Positions 8,533 through 17,557 of a DNA stretch of 64,000 nt are shown here, one piece after another (positions within the stretch are counted from its first letter, which is position 1; every line of letters begins with the position of its first letter). The DNA lies in contig NZ_SELS01000021.1 of assembly GCF_004197395.1 (NCBI RefSeq), positions 62,001 through 126,000 of the forward strand, in the 5' to 3' direction. Below the pieces are notes generated by a model. That model made no database searches and was not told the origin of the DNA. It saw nothing but the letters and a program-made list of their open reading frames with translations. A program made the translations under genes and the position numbers. The DNA comes from Paraburkholderia sp. UYCP14C. Its GTDB lineage: Bacteria > Pseudomonadota > Gammaproteobacteria > Burkholderiales > Burkholderiaceae.

Positions 8533-9471
8533 TGGCACCTCCGGGTCCAGTGCGAACGGATTCCGTACAACTGCGACGTCTTTATCTTTGGGCTTCGAAC
8601 CGCGTAATTGACTTCACAATCCGTACTTCGCACGTCTGGTGGCTGGAACTCAGTATAGGCTATCCAGAATCAATTACCGACCGATGACCGTAATTTGTGC
8701 CGCTTACCCGGGGAAACTACTCAATAGCTTTCTGCATTGTCCGCCATCAATCGGCCAATAACGACAGACTTTGTTAGGCAATTAATTATTGCATCGCAGG
8801 CAATGTCTCTGCCGCCCATTCACACACGAGAACGTTAGCAAACGTACGACGTCACAGTATCGAGCCGCAATGTTCTCCTGTCCGTGGCGGATTTGCACTA
8901 TGGCCGCGACGTCCGGCCGACGCCGCCTTCAAACGAATGTCATGTTGCTGGCGCTCTCTCGCATCGCGTGAAAGCGCAAACACATAAGGTATACCGATTC
9001 ATATTGCCTGATTGCATTAATTCCCCAGTGAATCGGTTTATCTTTGCACGGCCAACGCTTTTATCGCACGTTATTTTCAGTGCGAATCATTAGCGTTCAA
9101 GGACTACGGGAAAAATAGATTTATGCCAGGCAGATGAGTAACCGCAGTGCAGCGGCGAAAGCGCGTGTTTCGCTGCGCCTTTTATACCGGTGTTGAATAC
9201 ACACGACTCTGGCGCGCAGCGTTTCGTAGGGACAATGGGAAGGATGATAGGGAAGCCGGGCGGGGGTGAATCCGCCAAAAACGATGCGCCAGGCGTCGCG
9301 GCGCCAAAGCATGTGAAGCGCGACCCGCGGCATCGTTGTAACGAAGCCGCGACATCACGCGATAGAAGAAGTGCGCCTCAATACGAATACCGAAGCACAC
9401 CATAACGCGCGGCGATGCGCCGCCGTGTGACAGCGCAATGACGATCCAATGCCGCCGCCTGCCGCGCGCTG
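8533..9471. other. 939-base intergenic region, lower GC, no supported gene
   Basis: This stretch lies between the kinase gene and the SYLF lipoprotein gene, both on the minus strand. It is clearly richer in A and T than its surroundings, and the open frames in it are short and match nothing I recognise. Apart from a FixJ-like box at 8711-8725, I see no feature I can support. It may carry the kinase promoter and possibly a small RNA, but no terminator-like hairpin was obvious. Confidence 0.5.
8711..8725 (-). promoter_or_regulatory. FixJ-box-like element upstream of the kinase gene
   Basis: The minus strand reads ATTGAGTAGTTTCCC, about 180 bases before the kinase ATG. The last 14 bases match the rhizobial fixK-promoter FixJ site as I remember it (GTAAGTAGTTTCCC) at 12 positions. 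The neighbouring kinase-regulator pair is FixLJ-like, so autoregulation is plausible. The evidence is a single short match. Confidence 0.3.
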
Positions 9472-10059
9472 CTACAGATTCATGCGCGTAACCTTGGTGC
9501 CGGCCACCGACACGTCGGCCATCAAGCCCGCATTGGTCAACACCACCGCGACGACCTCGGAGTTGATCGACCCTGTATCGATCGTGCCGTTAGCTCCGAC
9601 TTTCAGGAGCGAAACCGACGCATCGGCACCCGCCGACCAGCCCGATGAATTGCGGAATTTCGTGAGCGCATCCTGCGTCATGAACAGGAAGAACACGGCA
9701 CTCGAATCCGCGCCGGCCTGCAATCCGAACGAAGCCGCTGCGGTGCTGTAATAGCCGACCGACGCTCCACCGACACGCAACGCGCCTTCACCGTACGAGC
9801 CACCGACGATGAACGCAGCCTTCTTCACCGCAGGGAACACCAGCACGCCCTGGGCCTTCCCTACGAGTTCGCGCGAGCCTTTGACCGTATCGTACAATTT
9901 CGCGATTGCACCGTCGACGCCCGCGTCGATCTGTTGCCGTTTGGCGGCGTCGGTAGCGGGACTCTCGCCACTGCTTCCGGTCGTCGTGCAACCCGCCAAA
10001 GCCAGACTCGCAGCCATGGTCGTAAGCGCGAGCGTATGCACAAAGTTCCGTCTGTTCAC
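9472..10059 (-). CDS. SYLF-domain (Ysc84-type) lipoprotein
   Basis: A 195-residue exported lipoprotein with an RR-containing signal and lipobox LALAGC (Cys24). The mature part is the SYLF/Ysc84 lipid-binding domain: it has VLVFPAVKKAAFIVGGSYGEGAL and a Gly/Ala-rich beta region ending near the C-terminus. Such proteins are common osmotic- or stress-induced envelope proteins in Burkholderia; the biochemical role is unknown. The start is GTG at 10059, with GGAG seven bases before it. A GACCAAGGTC palindrome with a -10-like CATCAT lies 236 bases upstream, which suggests co-regulation with the kinase neighbourhood. Confidence 0.9.
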   Translation of the reverse strand: MNRRNFVHTLALTTMAASLALAGCTTTGSSGESPATDAAKRQQIDAGVDGAIAKLYDTVKGSRELVGKAQGVLVFPAVKKAAFIVGGSYGEGALRVGGASVGYYSTAAASFGLQAGADSSAVFFLFMTQDALTKFRNSSGWSAGADASVSLLKVGANGTIDTGSINSEVVAVVLTNAGLMADVSVAGTKVTRMNL

Positions 10060-10381
10060 TATCGACTCCGTTCTGGTTACGATCCGAGTCGCCAGTCCTG
10101 ATGCCTGGAAGCCTCGATCTTTTTTCTCTGCCGTGAAGCGGCATAGCCGCCCAAGGAACCGTCAATGCCATCACCGCGCGTCGATCTTCCGGCCGCACGC
10201 CGCGAGCATTGGAAGCGCCGACTCCTCGGCAACCGGAGCGACGACTGCAACGCGCGCAGATACATGATGTCACGCTGGAATCGATGCGGAATCGGACCTT
10301 GGTCTTACAGGTAGCGGGATGTCGACGATGCGCGAAACGCGAAGCCAGCGAAGCTGTCGGCAAGGACCGGGCCGGCGTCGA
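10060..10381. other. 322-base intergenic region with regulatory site C
   Basis: The gap lies between the start of the SYLF lipoprotein gene and the end of the VIT-like gene. It holds site C (10264-10304) and a predicted leader of about 200 bases. Short open frames in it are Arg-rich shadows. Confidence 0.5.
10264..10304 (-). promoter_or_regulatory. promoter with GACCAAGGTC palindrome, site C (SYLF gene)
   Basis: On the minus strand GACCAAGGTC (10295-10304) is followed after 25 bases by CATCAT (10264-10269), which matches four of six positions of a sigma70 -10 hexamer. The flanks AGACCAAGGTCCGATT are identical to site A, 4.4 kb away. Both lie in non-coding DNA. The long leader to the lipoprotein start at 10059 is unusual. 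Confidence 0.45.
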
Positions 10382-11062
10382 TCACCCGCCTAGCGCAATG
10401 ATCGCCATGGTCAGCAGCACGCCGACCGCCGCCATCGCAAGGCCGGCTTGCCAGCCGCGAAATCCCGCGTAGTGGCCCAGCGCCATGCCGCTGCCGAACA
10501 ACATTGCAATGGTCAATACACGGGAGACGATCAGCGCCGCCGGGACGTTCGCGATCAATATGAAGGGCAACGCGACCGGGAACGTCGCGCAAACCACCAG
10601 CACGAAGATAGCCGCGGCGCCGGTGAAATCGTCGCGCACGAATACTGCTCGCTGCGGCAGATCCGGCAGCGCGGCAACACGTCTGCGGATGGACTCGAGC
10701 TCCGGATCGCCGATCAACGGCTTGAGCCATCCCGCCATCTCATCGCGAAGCGCCCGAACGCCCGCGGCCGCATCCGGCTCGCTGCGCACGGAATGCGCAA
10801 CCGTCACACGCCTGCCACGAGACACCAGCGTACGCACGAGGTACATCACCGCGTCCGCGAGGCCCCACGCAAGATTGCAGCCAAGCGCGGTGAAGAACAT
10901 CTTGTGCCCCGCGTCCGCACCCGCGCCCACCGCCGAGACGGTGCCGACGAACGTCAGCGCCATGAAGAGGCCGAAACATAACTCGCACACCCGATCGACG
11001 ACATCGAGAACCGGCTGCCTGTCGCCGCCGCTGTCCCGCTCCGTGTGACCGGTGGCATCCAT
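10382..11062 (-). CDS. VIT1/CCC1-like integral membrane protein
   Basis: A 226-residue protein with two hydrophobic segments near the N-terminus, a soluble middle part with charged helices (about 85-145), then three more segments. This is the layout of VIT1/CCC1 iron or manganese transporters. The ATG at 11062 has GGGAGG four bases before it, so the longer upstream frame is not used. The gene is divergent from the polyphosphate kinase gene, and both sides of the shared region carry a -10-like element at the same distance from one palindrome (site D). Family placement rests on topology and weak sequence resemblance; DUF-type membrane protein is the alternative. Confidence 0.6.
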   Translation of the reverse strand: MDATGHTERDSGGDRQPVLDVVDRVCELCFGLFMALTFVGTVSAVGAGADAGHKMFFTALGCNLAWGLADAVMYLVRTLVSRGRRVTVAHSVRSEPDAAAGVRALRDEMAGWLKPLIGDPELESIRRRVAALPDLPQRAVFVRDDFTGAAAIFVLVVCATFPVALPFILIANVPAALIVSRVLTIAMLFGSGMALGHYAGFRGWQAGLAMAAVGVLLTMAIIALGG

Positions 11063-11171
11063 GAGGCCTCCCGTGGCGATGGCGTCGATCGAACCCGCGC
11101 GCTTTGCTGGCATGTCGATGCGGGTGCGGCGACGGACATCCGGATCGGGCACGCGCGAGTAGACGCCCACA

Positions 11172-11252
11172 GCGTACAGCGCGTCCTGTGCCGACGATAT
11201 TGGACCAAGGTCGTATGGTCCTGCTTCCCGTCACGCTCTACCTTGGGAATGG
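11172..11252. promoter_or_regulatory. two-sided promoter around GACCAAGGTC palindrome, site D
   Basis: GACCAAGGTC (11204-11213) lies between the divergent VIT-like and ppk2 genes. On the plus strand TACCTT (11240-11245) begins 26 bases after it; on the minus strand TACGCT (11172-11177) begins 26 bases after it. TACGCT at this exact spacing also occurs at site B. This suggests one activator dimer drives both genes. The ppk2 leader would be about 46 bases and the VIT leader about 100. Confidence 0.5.
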
Positions 11253-11297
11253 ATCATTGTGTAGTCCCCTGGAACAGTCCGCGCTAGGGAGAAGAGT

Positions 11298-12113
11298 ATG
11301 GCCAGAACGAAGTCGGAAAACGCACAGCCCGAGCAAGACAAGTCGCTGTCGTACAAGGAGTACCGCAAGGCGCTTTTCGATCTGCACGTCGAGCTCGTCA
11401 AGCTGCAGGAATGGGTCGTGCAAACGGGAAGCAAGATCTGCATCGTCTTCGAGGGACGTGACGGCGCCGGCAAAGGCGGCACGATCAAGGCGATGACCGA
11501 GCGCGTCAGTCCGCGTGTGTTCCGCGTGGTCGCGCTGCCCGCACCGAGCGAACGCGAAAAAAGCCAGATGTATATGCAGCGCTACGTGCCGCATTTGCCG
11601 GCCGCGGGCGAAATCGTCATTTTCGACCGCAGCTGGTACAACCGCGCGGGCGTCGAGCGTGTGATGGGATTCTGCTCCGAGCAGGACGTGCAGACCTTCT
11701 TCAGGGCCGTGCCGCTGGTCGAGCGGGCCATCGTCGAATCCGGCGTCATCCTGCTCAAATACTGGCTGGAGGTCAGCCCCGAGGAGCAGACCCGCCGGCT
11801 GGAGTCACGCATCCACGACGGTCGCAAGCTCTGGAAACTGACCGACATGGACCTGAAATCCTATAGCCGGTGGTACGACTACTCGCGTGCCCGCGATGAG
11901 ATGCTGGCGGCATCGGACACCGACTATGCTTCGTGGTACATAGCGAATTCGAACGACAAGCGGCGCGCGCGGCTGAACATCATCAGCGACATGCTTCAGA
12001 GGATTCCGTACAAGCAGCCTGCGCGCAAGAAGGTCTCGTTACCGAAACGGCAAAAGGCGGACGGTTATAAGGAACCAGACTATCCGTTTAAATACGTGGC
12101 CGAGAGGTATTGA
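11298..12113 (+). CDS. ppk2: polyphosphate kinase 2 (PPK2 family)
   Basis: A cytoplasmic kinase of 271 residues that transfers phosphate between polyphosphate and nucleotides. The Walker A loop GRDGAGKG is at 53-60, and the Walker B/lid motif FDRSWYNRAGVE near 111-122 is diagnostic of PPK2. Length and the C-terminal end (DYPFKYVAERY) fit single-domain class I PPK2, which favours GDP/ADP phosphorylation, but the class cannot be fixed by eye. AGGGAG precedes the ATG. A GACCAAGGTC promoter 85 bases upstream suggests it is part of the local stress regulon. Confidence 0.95.
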   Translation: MARTKSENAQPEQDKSLSYKEYRKALFDLHVELVKLQEWVVQTGSKICIVFEGRDGAGKGGTIKAMTERVSPRVFRVVALPAPSEREKSQMYMQRYVPHLPAAGEIVIFDRSWYNRAGVERVMGFCSEQDVQTFFRAVPLVERAIVESGVILLKYWLEVSPEEQTRRLESRIHDGRKLWKLTDMDLKSYSRWYDYSRARDEMLAASDTDYASWYIANSNDKRRARLNIISDMLQRIPYKQPARKKVSLPKRQKADGYKEPDYPFKYVAERY

Positions 12114-12229
12114 TCAAGAGCTACCTAATTTCACAATTTCGGGTAATCACTAGATGTCAACGGGCACAGAAGCCCAGACCTCCGCGGTGCGACTCAATAG
12201 GTGGAATCAGGAATGGGTGAAGACAGATA

Positions 12230-12247
12230 CGCGGCCTTCAGGCCGCG
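12230..12247. terminator. hairpin between convergent ppk2 and acyl-CoA dehydrogenase genes
   Basis: CGCGGCC (12230-12236) and GGCCGCG (12241-12247) form a perfect 7-bp stem with a TTCA loop, centred between two converging genes. There is no clear T-run, so termination is possible but not certain. Confidence 0.4.
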
Positions 12248-12271
12248 CGACGTGACGGCACACTGATAATT

Positions 12272-14056
12272 TCAAATGTGCGGCAGCGTTGCCTCGCAAC
12301 CGGCTTCAACGAGGCTGCGGCGATAAGCGAACGCCGCGAGTGGATAGTCGAAGAAGAAGCGGCCCGTCTCCCGCTTCTCCACATAGAACGCTTCCGCTTC
12401 GCATTGCGGCGTCACAATTCGCAGCGTGCGCGCCCACGCGAACGCCAGCAGCATCCAGCCGAGCATCGCGAGATAGTTGTCGGCGACCCGGTATGCCGTC
12501 TCCTGGTCTTGCGCCTGGCGTGCCCTGATCGACCGTGTCGTGCCCTCCACTTTCTCCGCGAGCTCTTCGAGCCTCGCGCCGGCGGAACCAACCAGCGGAT
12601 CGGACTTCCGGCACAACTGCGCTTCCGCGCGCAAGTGGCGAAGCAGCACATCGAGGGCTCCCGCGCCGTCCGGCAGCACCTTCCGGACCAGCAGATCGAT
12701 CGCCTGAATTTCGTTGGTGCCTTCGTACAACATCGACACCCGGCTATCGCGCAACGTCTGTTCGATGCCGTATTCGTGGATGTATCCGTAGCCGCCGAAC
12801 ACCTGCAGCGCATTGGAGGCGGCGTCGAAACCGTTGGCCGTAAAAAACGCCTTCGCAACCGGCGTGAGCAGCGATGCCAGTTGAGCCGCCTGTTCCCGCG
12901 TGGCGGCATCGGCATGATGTGCGGCGATGTCTAGCCAGTGCGCGGTCCAGTAACCGATCGCGCGCTCGCCTTCGACGATCGCCCGCAGTTCCATCAAGAT
13001 CCGTCGCATCGCCGGATGAAACGCTATCGGCGCGGCCTGCCCCGGCGCGACCGTCGCGCCGGGCGGCACGCTGAGCGCGCGCATCTGCGCGCGCTCCTGC
13101 GCGTAAGCATGCGCGCGTTGCCACGCGGTGTGCGCATGCCCGAGGCCTTGCATCGCGACTTGCAGGCGCGCCGCATTCATCATCACGAACAGGCAGGCAA
13201 GGCCGCGATGCGGCTCACCGACGAGCCAGCCGAATGCGCGTTCGAAGCGCATCGTGCAAGTCGGGCTGCCCTTCAGGCCCATTTTCTTTTCGATGCCTTC
13301 GCAATGGACACCATTGCGCGAGCGACCGCCGTCGTCGTCGTCGAGCCAGTCCGGCACGACGAACAGCGACAGGCCTTTGGTACCCGGCGGCGCATCGGGC
13401 AAACGGGCGAGCACCAGATGAACGATGTTCTCTGTCAGATCGTGCGCGCCGCCGCTGATAAAGATCTTGCTGCCGTCGATGAAATACCCGTCGGTGTCGA
13501 CCGCTTCTGTCGCGCGCGAACGGATCAGGCCGACGTCGCTGCCCGCCTGGGGCTCGGTCAGACACATCGTCGATAGCCACTCACCGCTCGCGACTTTCGG
13601 CAGCAATGCTCTTTTCACGCGTTCGCTGCCATACGTCTGCAAGCATGCAGTCGCGCCGTGCGTAAGTCCTGGCGACATCAGCCACGCATGGTTGGCGCCC
13701 GCGAGCATTTCTTGCAGCGCAATGTCGAGAAGCTGCGGCAGGCCCTGTCCGCCGTGCTCCGTGTCGAGCGACAGCGTCGGCCACCCCGCTTCGACGAATT
13801 CCGCGTACGACTCGCGAAAGCCAGCGGGCGTCGTCACCTTGCCTGCATCGAAACGACATCCTTCGAGATCGGCGCTCGCGTTGAGCGGCGCGATGCGCTC
13901 CTCGACGAAACGCGCCGCTTCTTCCAGCACCTGCTGCGCCGTCTGCGAATCGAGGTCCTGCCAGTCGGGTACGTCGCGCCACCACGAAGCGGCGTCGAGC
14001 CACTCGTCCATCACGAAGCGCATGTCGCGCAGCGGCGCCTTATAAGTCAACGTCAT
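12272..14056 (-). CDS. acyl-CoA dehydrogenase (DmdC-like length) of the hydroxycinnamate operon
   Basis: A flavin-dependent acyl-CoA dehydrogenase of 594 residues, the long type related to DmdC. It has the acyl-CoA dehydrogenase signature MCLTEPQAGSDVG and the C-terminal GGYGYIHEYGIEQTLRDSRV motif with the active-site region. The ATG overlaps the stop of the synthetase gene (ATGA), so translation is coupled; the long open frame upstream lies inside that gene. Acinetobacter hca operons carry an analogous gene (hcaD) that dehydrogenates dihydro-hydroxycinnamoyl-CoA. Here it probably lets the pathway accept phenylpropanoids with saturated side chains; that role is inferred from context. Confidence 0.9.
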   Translation of the reverse strand: MTLTYKAPLRDMRFVMDEWLDAASWWRDVPDWQDLDSQTAQQVLEEAARFVEERIAPLNASADLEGCRFDAGKVTTPAGFRESYAEFVEAGWPTLSLDTEHGGQGLPQLLDIALQEMLAGANHAWLMSPGLTHGATACLQTYGSERVKRALLPKVASGEWLSTMCLTEPQAGSDVGLIRSRATEAVDTDGYFIDGSKIFISGGAHDLTENIVHLVLARLPDAPPGTKGLSLFVVPDWLDDDDGGRSRNGVHCEGIEKKMGLKGSPTCTMRFERAFGWLVGEPHRGLACLFVMMNAARLQVAMQGLGHAHTAWQRAHAYAQERAQMRALSVPPGATVAPGQAAPIAFHPAMRRILMELRAIVEGERAIGYWTAHWLDIAAHHADAATREQAAQLASLLTPVAKAFFTANGFDAASNALQVFGGYGYIHEYGIEQTLRDSRVSMLYEGTNEIQAIDLLVRKVLPDGAGALDVLLRHLRAEAQLCRKSDPLVGSAGARLEELAEKVEGTTRSIRARQAQDQETAYRVADNYLAMLGWMLLAFAWARTLRIVTPQCEAEAFYVEKRETGRFFFDYPLAAFAYRRSLVEAGCEATLPHI

Positions 14057-15954
14057 TTCTTTGCGTCCCCGGACTCGCTGCCTTTGCGCGCATGGATCAC
14101 CGTCGCGTCGGCGGCGTCGGCTTCGTGCAGGGCTTCTACCAGCGCGGCCCGGTGCTGGAGCACCGCGCGCTGATTGATCGAGCCTTTGTCGGTAATTTCG
14201 CCGAGATCGAGCGACGGCGGCGCACTCAGCAGGTGCAGGCGGGCAATGAACGACGCGCTGCCTGTCGCGCTCCGGTTCAGCCGCGCCACCAGTCCGCCGA
14301 AAAAATCGCGTACGGCCGCCGTATTGAGCACGTCCTCGGCGCTCGCATCCGCGGGCGAACCCGCCAAAGTGCGACACGCGTCGAGGCGCGGAAAAATCAT
14401 CGCGCCGATTTCGTCACGATTCATCCCCGTAATGACGGCATCCTGAACGTAGGGCGCGCCTTCGCTGATGATGCGCGCGCGCATCGGCCCGACGCTGACG
14501 AAGGTTCCCGAGGCCAGCTTGAAGTCTTCCGCGATGCGGCCATCGAACATCAGGCCGAGTTCCGGACGTCGCGGGTCGACGAAACGCACGGCGTCGCCGG
14601 TGCGGTAGTAGCCTTCGTCGTCGAACACGCTGCTCTGAAGCGCCGGCGATGCGCGCCAGTACCCGCCCATCACGTGAGGGCCGCGAAAGCGCGCCTCGAA
14701 CTTGCCGTCGACGGGCGCGACCTTGGCCTGACACCCCGGCGGCGGCAAGCCGATATAGCCGGCGCACGATACCGGCCCGGTCGTGAACAGACACGACGGC
14801 GCGGTCTCGGTCATGCCGAGCCCGGCCATGATACGGATGCGCTCTCCGCAATGCGCGAGCGTCACGCGCTCGAGACGCTCCCACGCCGCCTGCGAAAGAC
14901 CGGCTCCCGCGAAGAAATACATCTTCACGCGCGAGAAAAACCGCTCGCGCAGCGCCGCATCCTTTTCCAGCGCGATGGTCAGTTCTTCCCAACCCTTCGG
15001 CACGTTGAAGTAGATGGTCGGCGCGACCTCGCGCAGATTGCGCAGCGTTTCGTCGAATCTGCCGGCCACCGGTTTGCCGTCGTCGATATAGAGCGTGCCG
15101 CCGTTGTACAGCACGATACCGACGTTGTGGCTGCCGCCGAACGTGTGATTCCACGGCAGCCAGTCGACCAGGACCGGCGGCTCGATGCCGAACTGCGGAA
15201 AGGTTTCGAGCAGCATCTGCTGGTTTGCGCCCAGCATGCGATGCGTGGTCGGCACGGCTTTCGGCAGGTTCGTCGAACCGGACGTGAACAGGAACTTCGC
15301 GATCGTGTCGCCATTCACGCGGGCGTTGGCCGCATCGACGTCGCGCGGAACCGTGTCCAGCAATGCGTCGAAACGCGTTACGTTGGAAGTGTATGGCGTG
15401 GGCACCGCGCTGACGCGTTCGATGTCGCTGCCGAGCGCGGCATCGAGCGCCGCCGTGTAGGCGCCGATATCGTCCGCGTAGACGAGGCCAGGCTTGAGCA
15501 GTTCGAGGACATGGCGCAGCTTCCCGTAATCGCCCGACATCAACGAATAGGCCGGTGACACGGGCGCATAAGCGATACCCGCCCACATCGCACCGAGCGC
15601 GAGCTGCATGTGTTCGACGCTGTTGCCCGACAGGATCACCAACGGACGGTCCGCGCTCAGGTTGCGATCGAGCAGCGCCTGGCCGATCGCACGCACGCGC
15701 TCGAGCATCTGCGCATACGTGATGCCCTGCCACTCGCCGTTCGCATCGCGTCGTGCGACGAGCAGCCGGTCGGGATGCGCGCGTGCGCCGCTCAGCAAGC
15801 GGTCGGTGAAGCGCTCCGGAAACGGGCCCAGAGGCTCCAGTGTCTCGAGGTACCAGCAGTCGCCGCGTTTCTCGATTCGCGATGAAGGCGTTCCGATGGC
15901 GACGCTCCGGTACCCGGTCGGCAGGGCGCTTGCGTGGCTGTGCTCCGATTCCAA
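14053..15954 (-). CDS. fcs: feruloyl-CoA synthetase (AMP-forming ligase)
   Basis: An adenylate-forming acid-CoA ligase of 633 residues that activates ferulate, coumarate and caffeate to CoA thioesters with ATP. The P-loop-like motif LFTSGSTNLPKAVP and the adenylation core GLGMTETAPS are clear, as is the hinge YYRTGDAV. Sequence and length match feruloyl-CoA synthetases, and it lies in an operon with the hydratase-lyase and vanillin dehydrogenase. It overlaps the acyl-CoA dehydrogenase gene by four bases, and 113 bases separate it from vdh, with a GC-rich hairpin (16037-16055) in that gap. Confidence 0.93.
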   Translation of the reverse strand: MESEHSHASALPTGYRSVAIGTPSSRIEKRGDCWYLETLEPLGPFPERFTDRLLSGARAHPDRLLVARRDANGEWQGITYAQMLERVRAIGQALLDRNLSADRPLVILSGNSVEHMQLALGAMWAGIAYAPVSPAYSLMSGDYGKLRHVLELLKPGLVYADDIGAYTAALDAALGSDIERVSAVPTPYTSNVTRFDALLDTVPRDVDAANARVNGDTIAKFLFTSGSTNLPKAVPTTHRMLGANQQMLLETFPQFGIEPPVLVDWLPWNHTFGGSHNVGIVLYNGGTLYIDDGKPVAGRFDETLRNLREVAPTIYFNVPKGWEELTIALEKDAALRERFFSRVKMYFFAGAGLSQAAWERLERVTLAHCGERIRIMAGLGMTETAPSCLFTTGPVSCAGYIGLPPPGCQAKVAPVDGKFEARFRGPHVMGGYWRASPALQSSVFDDEGYYRTGDAVRFVDPRRPELGLMFDGRIAEDFKLASGTFVSVGPMRARIISEGAPYVQDAVITGMNRDEIGAMIFPRLDACRTLAGSPADASAEDVLNTAAVRDFFGGLVARLNRSATGSASFIARLHLLSAPPSLDLGEITDKGSINQRAVLQHRAALVEALHEADAADATVIHARKGSESGDAKK

Positions 15955-16067
15955 AACCTGTCTCCTATGTGGTCCATTTCTCGCGCGCCCGTGGGGCGCG
16001 GAGAAACGGCGTCGCTATGTGACGCAAGAATGGGGTGGCCGCATTCGCTGCGGCCGCGAGCCGACGC

Positions 16068-17519
16068 CTAGATCGGGTAATGACGCGGGCTCGTCTGCAC
16101 CGTGATCCACCGCAACTCGGTGAACTCGGGAATCGACGCCTTGCTGCCGAAGCGTCCATACCCGCTTGCTTTCACGCCGCCGAACGGCATCTGCGCCTCG
16201 TCGTGCACGGTCGGGCCGTTAATGTGGCAGATGCCCGACTCGATGCGTTTCGCGACGCTCATCGCGCGCGCGATATCGCGGCTGAACACGGCGGCCGACA
16301 AGCCGTACTCGCTATCGTTGGCGATCGCCAGCGCCTCTTCGTCGCCGTCCACGCGCTGCACCGTCACCACCGGGCCGAACGATTCGTCGGCATAGAGCTT
16401 CATCTCGCGGGTCACGTTCTCGACGATCACCGGCTGCATGATCGCGCCGTTCACCTCGCAACCGAGCGGCAGCTTCGCACCCTTTTCGCGGGCGTCTTCG
16501 ACGAGCGCGCGAATGCGCCGCGCGGCGGCTTCGCTCTCCAGCGTGCCGAGGATCGAGCCCGGCTGGGTCGGATCGCCGGCCTTCAGCGTGAGCGCTTTCG
16601 TGACGAGCTTGTCGACGAACGCATCGGCAACCTTGCGATCGACGATCACGCGTTCCGTCGACATGCAGATCTGCCCTTGATTGAAGAACGCGCCGAACGC
16701 GATGCCTTCGACGGCGGCGTCGAGGTCCGCATCGTCGAGCACGAGCACCGGCGCCTTGCCGCCCAGTTCGAGCAGCGCGGGTTTCAGATGGCGCGCCGAC
16801 AGTTCGGCGACGATGCGGCCGACTCGCGTCGACCCGGTGAAATTCACACGCTTCACCGCAGGATTCGCGACCAGACGCTCGACGATCGCCGGCGCGTCTT
16901 CCGGCGCATGCGTGAGCACGTTGACGACACCCTCGCCAAGACCCGCTTCGTTCAGCACTTCGCCGATCAGCGCATGCACGCCGGGGCAGCCCTCCGATGC
17001 CTTCAACACGACCGTGTTGCCGCACGCGAGCGGCATCGCGAGCGCACGCGTCGCGAGAATCACGGGCGCGTTCCACGGCGCCATGCCGAGCACGACGCCG
17101 CACGGCTGGCGTACGGCCATCGCGAGGCTGCCCGGTACATCGGAAGGAATCACCGCGCCGTCGATCTGCGTCGTCATCGCCGCGGCTTCGCGCAGCATGT
17201 TGGCCGCAAGCATCACGTTAAAGCCGTACCAGTTCGCCATCGCGCCCGTTTCGGCCGCGCCGATCGCGATGAATTCGGCGGTGCGCGCGTCCATGCGGTC
17301 GGCGGCGGCGAGCAGACGCTTGCGTCGTTCGGTAGGCGTGAGCGCCGCCCATGCGGGGAACGCGCGCGCCGCGGCGGCGACCGCCGCATCGGCATCCTCG
17401 ACGGTGGCCGCCGCGGCGCGAGTGGCAACCGCGCCCGTCGCGGGATTGATGCGCTCGAAGGTCTTGCCGTTCGACGCGGCACGTTTCGCGCCGCCAATCA
17501 ACAGGTTCGTTTGATGCAT
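16068..17519 (-). CDS. vdh: vanillin dehydrogenase (aldehyde dehydrogenase family)
   Basis: An NAD(P)-dependent aldehyde dehydrogenase of 483 residues that oxidises vanillin or 4-hydroxybenzaldehyde to the acid. It has the oxyanion Asn in APWNAPVI, general base Glu in LELGGKAP and catalytic Cys285 in GQICMSTERV. The length matches vanillin dehydrogenases. The ATG at 17519 is preceded by GAGGAGACG. The gene is 38 bases after the hydratase-lyase, the usual pairing because the lyase makes its aldehyde substrate. Confidence 0.93.
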   Translation of the reverse strand: MHQTNLLIGGAKRAASNGKTFERINPATGAVATRAAAATVEDADAAVAAAARAFPAWAALTPTERRKRLLAAADRMDARTAEFIAIGAAETGAMANWYGFNVMLAANMLREAAAMTTQIDGAVIPSDVPGSLAMAVRQPCGVVLGMAPWNAPVILATRALAMPLACGNTVVLKASEGCPGVHALIGEVLNEAGLGEGVVNVLTHAPEDAPAIVERLVANPAVKRVNFTGSTRVGRIVAELSARHLKPALLELGGKAPVLVLDDADLDAAVEGIAFGAFFNQGQICMSTERVIVDRKVADAFVDKLVTKALTLKAGDPTQPGSILGTLESEAAARRIRALVEDAREKGAKLPLGCEVNGAIMQPVIVENVTREMKLYADESFGPVVTVQRVDGDEEALAIANDSEYGLSAAVFSRDIARAMSVAKRIESGICHINGPTVHDEAQMPFGGVKASGYGRFGSKASIPEFTELRWITVQTSPRHYPI

Positions 17520-17557
17520 GTATTCGTCTCCTCGGTCGTCCTGCTGGATTGCGCCGC

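Noticed and set aside
10077-10265. 62-codon minus-strand frame just after site C
   Set aside because: Arg/Ser-rich, no ribosome site, and it would overlap the leader of the SYLF gene.
16037-16055. GGCCGC-N7-GCGGCC hairpin between fcs and vdh
   Set aside because: No T-run on the minus strand and the genes on both sides belong to one pathway; it may affect mRNA stability but is not a supported terminator.
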